Positions 10,361-16,703 of a DNA stretch of 64,000 bases are shown piece after piece; the first letter of the stretch is position 1, and the number at the start of each line of letters is the position of its first letter. Where the stretch lies: NCBI GenBank assembly GCA_903822005.1, contig CAIJNL010000018.1, positions 62,001 to 126,000 of the forward strand, written 5' to 3'. Source of the stretch: an uncultured Nitrospiraceae bacterium (lineage in GTDB: Bacteria; Nitrospirota; Thermodesulfovibrionia; Thermodesulfovibrionales; Dissulfurispiraceae). Below the pieces are notes generated by a model. It searched no databases, was not told the origin of the DNA, and saw only the letters and a program-made list of their open reading frames with translations. Made by a program: the position numbers and the translations under genes.

Positions 10361-10837
10361 ATGCGCATTGGAGTAGGATATGATTCTCACCGGCTTGTTG
10401 AGGGTATGAAGCTGATCCTCGGGGGCGTAGACATCCCTTTTTACAAGGGGCTAATGGGACATTCTGATGCTGACGTGCTATGCCACGCGATTACCGACGC
10501 TGTGATCGGCGCGCTCGGCAAAGGAGATATAGGACAGCACTTCCCTGATACTGACCCAAAATGGAAGAACGCCAGCAGCATACTGATGTTGAGAATGATA
10601 GTGGACATGGCCCGCGCAGAAGGCTTCAGGGTGGCCTGGGTCGATACGGTGGTTATCACAGAAAAGCCTAAGCTCAGCCCGTTTCTTGACGCCATGAAAA
10701 AAGCGATCTCAAATTCTGGAATAGCCGAAGATACTATAAACATTAAGGCCAAGACCAACGAAAAAATGGGGTTTACAGGAAGGGAAGAGGGCATCGCGGT
10801 GCATGCGGTATGCCTGCTTGAACCGGTAAAGGAGTAA
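10361..10837 (+). CDS. ispF: 2-C-methyl-D-erythritol 2,4-cyclodiphosphate synthase IspF
   Basis: Forms MEcPP from CDP-ME 2-phosphate, the fifth MEP pathway step. The 158 residues are full length. Visible motifs are the zinc ligands and diphosphate loop GVGYDSHRL, GHSDADVLCHAITDA, FPDTDPKWKNASS and KAKTNEKMGFTGREEGIA. A strong ribosome site (GAGGAGG) precedes the ATG. It is last in the yacL-ispD-ispF operon; a hairpin at 10861-10888 follows. Confidence 0.96.
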   Translation: MRIGVGYDSHRLVEGMKLILGGVDIPFYKGLMGHSDADVLCHAITDAVIGALGKGDIGQHFPDTDPKWKNASSILMLRMIVDMARAEGFRVAWVDTVVITEKPKLSPFLDAMKKAISNSGIAEDTINIKAKTNEKMGFTGREEGIAVHAVCLLEPVKE

Positions 10838-10860
10838 TCAGCTTTTTTGCTATAGAAACA

Positions 10861-10888
10861 TTCGCATTGAATATTGCCGCAATGCGAA
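10861..10888. terminator. Hairpin between convergent ispF and cheW
   Basis: A 9-bp perfect inverted repeat (TTCGCATTG / CAATGCGAA) with a 10-nt loop lies in the 52-nt gap between two convergent genes. No long T tract follows on either strand, so this is a possible bidirectional terminator of modest strength. Confidence 0.45.
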
Positions 10889-10889
10889 T

Positions 10890-11402
10890 TTAGTGCTCTA
10901 TCCTCTTGATGACGTTTTCCATTGCAGTGTCATCAACCTTGCCGACCAGCATGTCCATGTCGAGCAGTATTATCAGCCTGTCTTCGAGCTTGGCAATGCC
11001 TTTGATGTATTCCGTGCTTATGTTTGAAGCCATCTGCGGCGTGGGTTCGACTATATTTGACGGGATCCTCAATACTTCCGAGACCGCGTCCACAACAAGG
11101 CCCATGGTTATGCCCTGGATGTCCATGATCATTATCCTGGACTGGATATCATTTTCCCGCTCAGTGAGGCTGAACTTTGATCTGAGATTGACAACCGGAA
11201 TGACCTTGCCCCTGAGGTTGATAACACCCTCCACGTAGGCTGGGGTATTCGGGACCCGGGTTATCTCCTTCATCCTGTTGATCTCCTGCACCTTCAGTAT
11301 GTCTACCGCATACTCTTCGTTGCCGAGCTTGAAGGTGACAAGCTGCATTATGTCAGGCACAACAGTTGTATCTTTAGTTTTCTTGGTTACCAGGGCGTCC
11401 AC
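10890..11402 (-). CDS. cheW: CheW-like chemotaxis coupling protein
   Basis: Adaptor linking chemoreceptors to the CheA kinase. The 170 residues are a single CheW domain: LVTFKLGNEEYAVDILKV, VINLRGKVIPVVNLRSKF and a C-terminal LIILLDMDMLVG strand. The frame is open from a GTG at 11408, but GGAGG sits immediately before that codon and is better placed for the GTG at 11402, chosen here. No cheA, receptor or flagellar genes are nearby, so it stands alone in this window. Confidence 0.9.
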   Translation of the reverse strand: MDALVTKKTKDTTVVPDIMQLVTFKLGNEEYAVDILKVQEINRMKEITRVPNTPAYVEGVINLRGKVIPVVNLRSKFSLTERENDIQSRIMIMDIQGITMGLVVDAVSEVLRIPSNIVEPTPQMASNISTEYIKGIAKLEDRLIILLDMDMLVGKVDDTAMENVIKRIEH

Positions 11403-11521
11403 AAGCACCTCCGCAAAGATGTCAAATTAATCACTATAGTATAATCTTACGCATTAGCGGCCTTTTTTTTCAATAATATTCATTGTTTTAAACCGGGACG
11501 GAACCTTGGCAGGCGTGAAAA

Positions 11522-11597
11522 TGGTGGGCAGTCGCAGAATCGAACTGCGGACACGAGGCTTTTCAGGCCTCTGCTCTACCGACTGAGCTAACTGCCC
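11522..11597 (-). tRNA. tRNA-Phe (anticodon GAA)
   Basis: The minus strand folds into a full cloverleaf of 76 nt: acceptor GGGCAGT/ACTGCCC, D arm GCTC/GAGC, anticodon stem GAGGC/GCCTC with loop CTGAAAA (anticodon GAA), 5-nt variable loop, T arm CGCAG-TTCGATT-CTGCG, discriminator A, and an encoded CCA end. All stems pair without mismatch. Confidence 0.97.
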
Positions 11598-11678
11598 GTT
11601 TTCACAAGATATTAACATTAAAACTTCAGCGGCCTAAAAGTCAAGATTCCGTTCGTACAGGAGCGCTAACCCGTTGAT

Positions 11679-12887
11679 TCAGGCCCCAAATTTCTTCAGC
11701 CTGAGCGCATTGGCCAGCGCGAGAGGCATCAGATTTATGGCAGGGAGTATGCCTAATTCTCCCTTAGTGCATTCACGCTCCGAAAAGACCGAACAGAGTC
11801 CTCCATAAACATAAGGCGATTTCAGCATGACCGGCACCGGATGCCAGCTGTGACCTTTCATAAGTGCTGGGGTAGAATGGTCACCCGTAATTATGAGAAC
11901 ATCAGGGTTAAGTTCCTGCAAGCGCGGCAGCAGCAGATCGAATTCAGAAATCCGGTCGGCCTTGCCGCCAAAATTGCCGTCTTCTCCGTACGAATCGACC
12001 TTTTTAACATGCAGGAAGAAGAAGTCATACTCGTTATATTTAGACTTCAGGAAATTGATCTGGTCCTCAACCGTGCCTTCAAGTACCGGGGTATCCATGC
12101 CTACCAGTTTTGCAAGGCCGCGGTACATTGGATAGGTGGCTATGGCAAGCGCCTTCAGGCCAAAGGCTTCTTCAAAGGTCGGGATATGCGGCATATTCGA
12201 AAACCCGCGCATTAGCAGGAAATTTGCCCTGCCCTCATTCTTGAGGACCTGACCGGCCTTTTCGAGCAGCTTGGCAGCAAGCGCTGCTACTTTTCCAGCG
12301 CTTTTATTGTTCGGCTTTGGGGCAAGCGGGGCCTTGCCCTCTTGCTGCGGATCGGTGTCCTCGATATCAGCTGCGCCGGGTTCGAGTGGATCAGGGAACC
12401 GCATGATGATCGCTATCCTGTGCTCCATGCCTGCCGCAAAGATGATCTCGACCCCGTCTATCTGCTTGATATGCTCGCTCAGCATTGCGGTAATTCGCCG
12501 GTTATGATCTGTCGGTATCCTTCCAGCCCGTCTGTCGGTGATCAGGCCGTCTTTTATGGTCGCGTAGTTGCATCTCACGCATATATCGGTCTTTCTTACC
12601 TCAAGCCCGAGGCCGAGCGCTTCGAGGATGCCCCTGCCGATCTGGTATTCGAGGGGATTGTAACCGAATATGCCGAGATGGCCGGGGCCGCTGCCGGGTG
12701 TTATGCCATAGCCGACAGGCATATGCAGGCCGCAGGCGGATACTTTTGCGAGGGCATCGAGATTGGGTGTGGTAGCTGCCTCAAGCTCGGTCTTGTCGTT
12801 GACCGGCAGGCCGCCGAGCCCGTCAAGGACCGTAAAGATTATCTTGGAATCGTTCTTCTGGATAAGATGCTTAATTACTTTTTGCAT
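11679..12887 (-). CDS. apgM: Cofactor-independent phosphoglycerate mutase, archaeal ApgM type
   Basis: Converts 3-phosphoglycerate to 2-phosphoglycerate without 2,3-bisphosphoglycerate. The 402-residue protein belongs to the alkaline phosphatase superfamily: metal/nucleophile region FTVLDGLGGLP, then ATTPNLDALA, GSGPGHLGIFGY (catalytic Ser region), and C-terminal ligands FLHVKKVDSYGEDG, ITGDHSTP and KGHSWHPVP. A GTG at 12893 lies inside the ribosome site GAGGTGA, so the ATG at 12887 is taken as start. A second, unrelated mutase (GpmA) is encoded at 60565-61308. Confidence 0.92.
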   Translation of the reverse strand: MQKVIKHLIQKNDSKIIFTVLDGLGGLPVNDKTELEAATTPNLDALAKVSACGLHMPVGYGITPGSGPGHLGIFGYNPLEYQIGRGILEALGLGLEVRKTDICVRCNYATIKDGLITDRRAGRIPTDHNRRITAMLSEHIKQIDGVEIIFAAGMEHRIAIIMRFPDPLEPGAADIEDTDPQQEGKAPLAPKPNNKSAGKVAALAAKLLEKAGQVLKNEGRANFLLMRGFSNMPHIPTFEEAFGLKALAIATYPMYRGLAKLVGMDTPVLEGTVEDQINFLKSKYNEYDFFFLHVKKVDSYGEDGNFGGKADRISEFDLLLPRLQELNPDVLIITGDHSTPALMKGHSWHPVPVMLKSPYVYGGLCSVFSERECTKGELGILPAINLMPLALANALRLKKFGA

Positions 12888-12998
12888 GGTCACCTCGATC
12901 TGGAATATATAGAAATGATAAGAGATGAGAGATTATTTTGCAAATAAACTATGGTGCTTAAGTGAGCTATTTGTTTGCTATCAATGCATTATATCCTA

Positions 12999-13799
12999 TT
13001 ACAAATAAATCTCAGGCTCTTTCCTGAGACTACAGCTGGCACTTAACTGCCCGGCAACCTGTTTAATCCGTGGCTCATCCATTATTTTTGCGTTGAACTC
13101 ACATATTTTTACACATGCACAGCACCTGATACACAAGCTCTTATCTATTATCGTTGGGTCTTTCCCGTTTATTGCCGAAACCGGGCAAACTGATATGCAC
13201 TTATTGCATCTTGTGCATAATGATTCAATTGTGTTTGGAGATATGCCTGATAACATCTTTATCTCTTTATAAGGTGAATTCCCCGGGATTTGAGGCTGAA
13301 CCAACTCAGCATATGTCTTACTATTTGATATCTTTTCCCGGACCATCCCACCAAATAAATTTGCACTTTTAATATCATTAACGTCAGGTCGTCCAACTGC
13401 TATTGGAGTAATATTTGTTGAGTATGAATGCTCCCCAATGAAGACCCCCGCGCCTATTGGTTTGAACTCGGCCCCCAGGACAACTTCCTTTAATTCAATA
13501 AGAGCATCATCATACGCCCTATTCCCGTACACAACAACAATAACCGCTGGCATTCCTTTTCCTTAAATATTCTTAAATCTGGAAATAAACATTTCCGGAA
13601 GTCTCCCGCCATACACAGGGGCCCCAATAATCGCCAGATCGCCTTTAAGTAAAGGTGGGCTTTCTCCCCCAGCCTGAGGCAGCGTAATATTTATATGCTT
13701 TTCCTTGTTAACCTGAAGTCCTATCGAAATGCTTTCTATTATCTTCTTTGTAGTTTGAGTTGGGGAAAAGTATATCAAGTCTGTAGAGGTGATTTTCAT
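12999..13799 (-). pseudogene. EFR1-type flavodoxin/bis-[4Fe-4S] ferredoxin, split by one in-frame TAA
   Basis: The frame from ATG 13799 encodes a flavodoxin-like N-terminus (STDLIYFSPTQTTKKI, IIGAPVYGGRLPEMF) and meets a TAA at 13563-13565. The same frame then continues with G-K-G-M-P-A-V-I-V-V-V-Y-G-N-R to 12999 and includes two ferredoxin clusters, CTRCNKCISVCP and CIRCCACVKIC. Together this is the normal EFR1 architecture of about 265 residues, electron transfer in the cytoplasm. A single A-to-T change (AAA to TAA) would account for the stop. It may be a nonsense mutation, a base error, or two coupled polypeptides: the second half has its own ATG at 13553, 9 nt after the stop. Confidence 0.8.
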
Positions 13800-13827
13800 T
13801 TGCTTTATATCTCTTTATGCTTTCTAT

Positions 13828-13892
13828 GGCTAACGCAAAAGCTCACTGGGAGCCGTTTTTAACGGCGATCCAGTGAAGCGCATTGTTACAGG
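13828..13892 (-). other. attC-like imperfect hairpin (possible integron cassette recombination site)
   Basis: On the minus strand the segment reads TAAC at one end and GCGTTAGCC at the other, enclosing paired arms GCTTCACTGG / CCAGTGAGC with one unpaired base and an inner stem GCCGTT/AACGGC. Terminal AAC/GTT boxes, unpaired spacers and a bulged arm over about 60 nt are the layout of integron attC sites. The outer boxes deviate from RYYYAAC and GTTRRRY, and no integrase is in the window. It lies 62 nt downstream of the small membrane-protein gene, where a cassette attC would be. Confidence 0.35.
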
Positions 13893-14412
13893 AGGATTAT
13901 TTATGTTTGTTGATGTATTAGGTTTTTTATTTGTCATATTTTTGCTCTGGTGTTTAAGGAATATGCACAAGAATAAGAACGAATATGATAATAAACTCTG
14001 CATAAAAGCATACTTTAGCAATTTTTTCGTAAAGCTCGACTCTTTCCTTTGCGGCATTTGCGTTCTTTTGCTCTGCGTTCAAGTTTTCATGATCCCTATT
14101 CTTGGGATGCAAGTGATACGAAAGATTATTGTAAATTGTTCTATGGGATGTGAAATTTTCAAATAACAGATATATGGATGCTAAAGATGCTATCACGGAA
14201 CAGCCGACTATGAGCTTAACGATGCAACTTGATTTATTAAACATTGACGCTAATGTAAGCGCAAAGACGCTAATTATTATTGCATGTAATGTTATTAAGG
14301 TATTCCAAATTGAATAATTTAAATTACGCGCCTTTTCTAAAAACTTGTCGTATAGTTCGTCTAATTCAGATGATGGCTCATTATTCGACATATTTATTCA
14401 CCTGTAACAATG
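13881..14412. repeat. 12-bp inverted repeat flanking the small membrane-protein gene
   Basis: CATTGTTACAGG at 13881-13892 and its exact reverse complement at 14401-14412 bracket the gene at 13954-14391. Each copy leads into a ribosome-binding motif pointing inward. Identity stops at the 12-bp boundaries. Confidence 0.6.
13954..14391 (-). CDS. Small membrane protein of unknown function
   Basis: A 145-residue protein with a hydrophilic acidic N-terminus, two adjacent membrane segments (about 33-50 and 57-77), a charged helical stretch rich in Asn, Glu and Lys (about 80-120) and a C-terminal membrane segment (about 124-145). The layout, soluble helices around a helical hairpin, resembles SLATT-type membrane proteins, but this is a resemblance only. 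AGGTGA lies 6 nt before the ATG. Its base composition is more A+T-rich than neighbouring housekeeping genes, and an attC-like hairpin lies just downstream, suggesting horizontal gain. An antisense frame (13903-14166, +) is considered less likely to be real. Confidence 0.6.
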   Translation of the reverse strand: MSNNEPSSELDELYDKFLEKARNLNYSIWNTLITLHAIIISVFALTLASMFNKSSCIVKLIVGCSVIASLASIYLLFENFTSHRTIYNNLSYHLHPKNRDHENLNAEQKNANAAKERVELYEKIAKVCFYAEFIIIFVLILVHIP

Positions 14413-14675
14413 ATTATACGAACCTTCCCTTTTCCCGAAATATATGGCAATTATACCACGATAACGCGTAATTGTTAACAAAAATACCGTTAATAATCAT
14501 GGAGGGATATATTCACAATTTCGTATTTGCAGATATTACGGACTAAAAGCGAATAGTCGTAAAATACAGGATATTTGTCCGGCGTGTCGCTTTGGATCGA
14601 ATTTTATAACATGATGGGATAAGCTCCGCTAATTGACCCTATCCATCAACAAAGCAGGGGCAAAACTGATACAAT

Positions 14676-15008
14676 ATGTATATGAAACAATCAGTCAAAA
14701 ATATTGAGGAAATCAAGGCAATCCTGAAAGAGGAGCTTCCATACCTTAGAGAAACGTATGGGGTTGAAAGAATTGTTCTGTACGGGTCTTTTGCAAAAGG
14801 CACCCCGAAGAAAACAAGCGATGTTGATATCCTCGTTGATATCAGGAAGCCCATCGGTCTCGCTTTTGTTGCCCTGGCCGAATTACTTGAAGACAAACTG
14901 GGCAGGAAGGTAGATATTGCGACACTGGCCCACTATAAGCGGAGTTTCGGCAACCCGAGATATAAGCATATAGCAGAAGACATAAGAAAGAGCATGATTT
15001 ATGTCTAA
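14676..15008 (+). CDS. mntA: MntA-type minimal nucleotidyltransferase antitoxin
   Basis: A 110-residue nucleotidyltransferase with the motif GS-x10-DxD (YGSFAKGTPKKTSDVDILVD). In the MntA/HepT family this enzyme AMPylates the toxin HepT and so neutralizes it. The hepT start at 15001 overlaps the 3' end by 8 nt. A second start two codons downstream (14682) is possible. The 3' 186 bp (14799-14984) is duplicated at 16503-16688. Confidence 0.88.
   Translation: MYMKQSVKNIEEIKAILKEELPYLRETYGVERIVLYGSFAKGTPKKTSDVDILVDIRKPIGLAFVALAELLEDKLGRKVDIATLAHYKRSFGNPRYKHIAEDIRKSMIYV
14799..14984 (+). repeat. Direct repeat, copy 1 (inside mntA)
   Basis: A 186-bp segment encoding the C-terminal half of MntA. 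It is repeated at 16503-16688 at constant offset (1704 bp), with scattered substitutions and no indels. Confidence 0.9.
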
Positions 15009-15351
15009 GAAACGCAGGGATTCGGATTTCGTCGGCGACATACGGGAGGCAATGGAACTGTCGGCCCAGTATACAAAGGGGTTGACCTTCCAGAAATTTC
15101 TTGAGGACAGAAAAACACAGGATGCAGTTGTCAGGAATCTGGAAGTCATGGGAGAAGCTGCAAAGAATATTTCATCTGCATTCAGGGCGAGATATCCCGA
15201 TATTCCGTGGAAAGAGATTGCAGGCTTACGGGATAAGCTCATTCATTTTTATTTCGGCATTGACTACAAGATAGTCTGGAGTGTTGTTAAGAAGGAACTC
15301 CCAAAACTTCGCAAGCAAATCAATGCTATTTCCAAAATCGAAGCCAAATAA
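15001..15351 (+). CDS. hepT: HepT-type HEPN RNase toxin
   Basis: A 116-residue HEPN/DUF86 protein, the toxin partner of the overlapping mntA. The catalytic RX4HxY motif is visible as RDKLIHFY near residue 78; the Tyr is the residue AMPylated by MntA in characterized pairs, and Arg/His form the RNase site. The protein is complete. It is part of a run of toxin-antitoxin genes between 14.6 and 16.7 kb. Confidence 0.88.
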   Translation: MSKKRRDSDFVGDIREAMELSAQYTKGLTFQKFLEDRKTQDAVVRNLEVMGEAAKNISSAFRARYPDIPWKEIAGLRDKLIHFYFGIDYKIVWSVVKKELPKLRKQINAISKIEAK

Positions 15352-15365
15352 TTAATTTATCAGCC

Positions 15366-15671
15366 CTAGTGCGTTGACACTATATCAGAATACGCGTGGA
15401 TTGCCGACAACTCTTTTTTATGCGTCTTTTCCGCCTCTTCAATATCATATAGCGCCTGCAGGTTCATCCAGAATTCGGGACCGGTATTAAGAAATCGTCC
15501 TGTTTTTACCGCTGTCTCGGCTGTGATGCTGCGCTTCCCGGCTATAATCTCCCAAAGCCTAGTTTGCGAAAGGCCGGTCTCCTTGGCAATACGATATACC
15601 GATATCCCCATAGGAACCAGAAACTCTTCTTGCAGGATCTCTCCGGGATGAATATTTTTTAACTTTGTCAT
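15366..15671 (-). CDS. higA: HigA-family XRE antitoxin
   Basis: A helix-turn-helix protein of 101 residues of the HigA/VapI type: NIHPGEILQEEFLVPMGIS, YRIAKETGLSQTRLWEI, FLNTGPEFWMNLQALYDI. It binds its toxin and represses the higBA promoter. The frame is open from a GTG at 15677, but that codon overlaps the ribosome site GAGAGGTG; ATG 15671 fits better. It lies 10 nt downstream of higB, the toxin-first order typical of this family. Confidence 0.9.
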   Translation of the reverse strand: MTKLKNIHPGEILQEEFLVPMGISVYRIAKETGLSQTRLWEIIAGKRSITAETAVKTGRFLNTGPEFWMNLQALYDIEEAEKTHKKELSAIHAYSDIVSTH

Positions 15672-15681
15672 AAGCACCTCT

Positions 15682-15969
15682 CTAATGATAATCAGTAATT
15701 TCTACGTTATGCGCATTCCCATCTTTCCATTCAAAGCAGATGCGCCATTGGTCGTTTATGCGTATGCTCCACTGCCCTTTTCTATCTCCCCGAAGCGGTT
15801 CAAGCCTGTTGCTTGGAGGTATTTTCAGTATGTCTATTGAAACAGCCGCTGCAATTATCCTCAGCTTTCTCCTGGCCAGGTTCTGCAGGGCAACAGGCAG
15901 TTTGATCTTCTTTGAGAATTCACCATGCCAGATGCGCTCTGTCTCATAGTCCCTGAAAGATACTATCAT
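15682..15969 (-). CDS. higB: HigB-family mRNA-interferase toxin
   Basis: A 95-residue RelE-superfamily toxin with HigB features: VSFRDYETERIWHGEF at the N-terminus, the LEPLRGDRKGQWSIRIN segment, and RICFEWKDGNAHNVEITDYH at the end. HigB cleaves mRNA on the translating ribosome. It is first in the higB-higA operon; the region 15970-16034 holds its promoter and that of the divergent nucleotidyltransferase gene. Confidence 0.9.
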   Translation of the reverse strand: MIVSFRDYETERIWHGEFSKKIKLPVALQNLARRKLRIIAAAVSIDILKIPPSNRLEPLRGDRKGQWSIRINDQWRICFEWKDGNAHNVEITDYH

Positions 15970-16034
15970 ATTAAAATAGTATCACGAAACAGAAGTAATT
16001 GCAACACCTCTGATTATTATAGTAGTATCAAAGC

Positions 16035-16427
16035 ATGGACGAGGTATTGCTACGGCAGGTCAGGGATATTTTCGCGGCGCATCCCGAGGTGAAGCTTGCC
16101 TATTTTTTTGGCTCCCGCAGCAAGGGAGAGGGCGGCCCCATCAGTGATTACGATTTTGCATTCTTTGCCGGTACAAAAGACAAAAAAGCTGTGTTCGATC
16201 TCAAGCTTTTACTCCAGTCAAACTTAAGCCGCGCGCTCCAGACCGACAATGTGGATGTCGTAGCCCTTAATCTCGCCAAGAGCCCTGAGCTTAAATATTC
16301 TATCATCGCGGACGGCGTCCTCATTTATGAAGAGGAGCCTTACCGGGTCCTCATTGAGCCCCGCATTATGAATGAATATTTCGATCTTTGCGAACATCGT
16401 TTACGGCATCACTTCGCAGAGGCTTGA
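16035..16427 (+). CDS. Second MntA-like nucleotidyltransferase
   Basis: A 130-residue minimal nucleotidyltransferase with FFGSRSKGEGGPISDYDF (GS-x10-DxD) and a longer C-terminal tail ending HRLRHHFAEA. It is only distantly similar to the MntA at 14676. Its stop overlaps a TTG that begins a HepT-like frame, which is broken after 25 codons, so this antitoxin appears to have lost its toxin partner. The catalytic motif is intact. Confidence 0.8.
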   Translation: MDEVLLRQVRDIFAAHPEVKLAYFFGSRSKGEGGPISDYDFAFFAGTKDKKAVFDLKLLLQSNLSRALQTDNVDVVALNLAKSPELKYSIIADGVLIYEEEPYRVLIEPRIMNEYFDLCEHRLRHHFAEA

Positions 16428-16501
16428 CATCGCGTGATGTGCTTCACAATCGCCTGAGGGATATCGAATATTTTATAGAAGCGGTCTCGCTTGTTGCGTA
16501 G
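16424..16501 (+). pseudogene. 5' fragment of a second HepT-like gene
   Basis: A frame starting TTG at 16424, in the coupled TTGA overlap with the preceding nucleotidyltransferase, encodes TSRDVLHNRLRDIEYFIEAV and then stops at 16499-16501. The sequence looks like the first helix of a HEPN/DUF86 toxin. The rest has been replaced by a copy of the mntA 3' half, starting at 16503. The RX4HxY active site is gone, so no toxin can be made. Confidence 0.6.
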
Positions 16502-16502
16502 A

Positions 16503-16688
16503 GGCACCCCGAAGAAAACCAGCGATGTTGATATTCTCGTTGATATCAGGAAGCCCATCGGGCTCGCTTTTGTTGCCCTGGCAGAGTTGCCGGAAGACAA
16601 ACTGGGCAGGAAGGTGGATATTGCGACACTGGCCCGCTATAAACGGAGTTTCGGCAACTTGAGATATAAGCATATCGCAGAAGGCATA
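16503..16688 (+). repeat. Direct repeat, copy 2
   Basis: Second copy of the 186-bp mntA segment, same orientation as 14799-14984. The left junction at 16502/16503 cuts into the HepT-like fragment. Confidence 0.9.
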
Positions 16689-16703
16689 CTGATGTCATCT
16701 TAG
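16503..16703 (+). pseudogene. 3' fragment of a duplicated mntA
   Basis: Encodes only the C-terminal part of MntA, beginning at TPKKTSDVDILVDIRKPIG, without the Gly-Ser loop of the active site. Most of it (16503-16688) is the second copy of the 186-bp direct repeat at 14799-14984. The end differs (AEGILMSS and stop), and its stop codon overlaps the 3' end of the hybrid kinase gene on the other strand. Confidence 0.85.

Noticed and set aside
13903-14166. 87-codon plus-strand frame with a good ribosome site and hydrophobic stretches
   Set aside because: It is antisense to the more protein-like 145-residue minus-strand frame; the ribosome motif comes from the inverted repeat. Not excluded, so it is mentioned as a finding but not listed as a gene.
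14400-14675. Search for genes or recombination sites in the A+T-rich gap before mntA
   Set aside because: No convincing frame, hairpin or transposon end apart from the 12-bp repeat and the weak GCGTTAT noted above.
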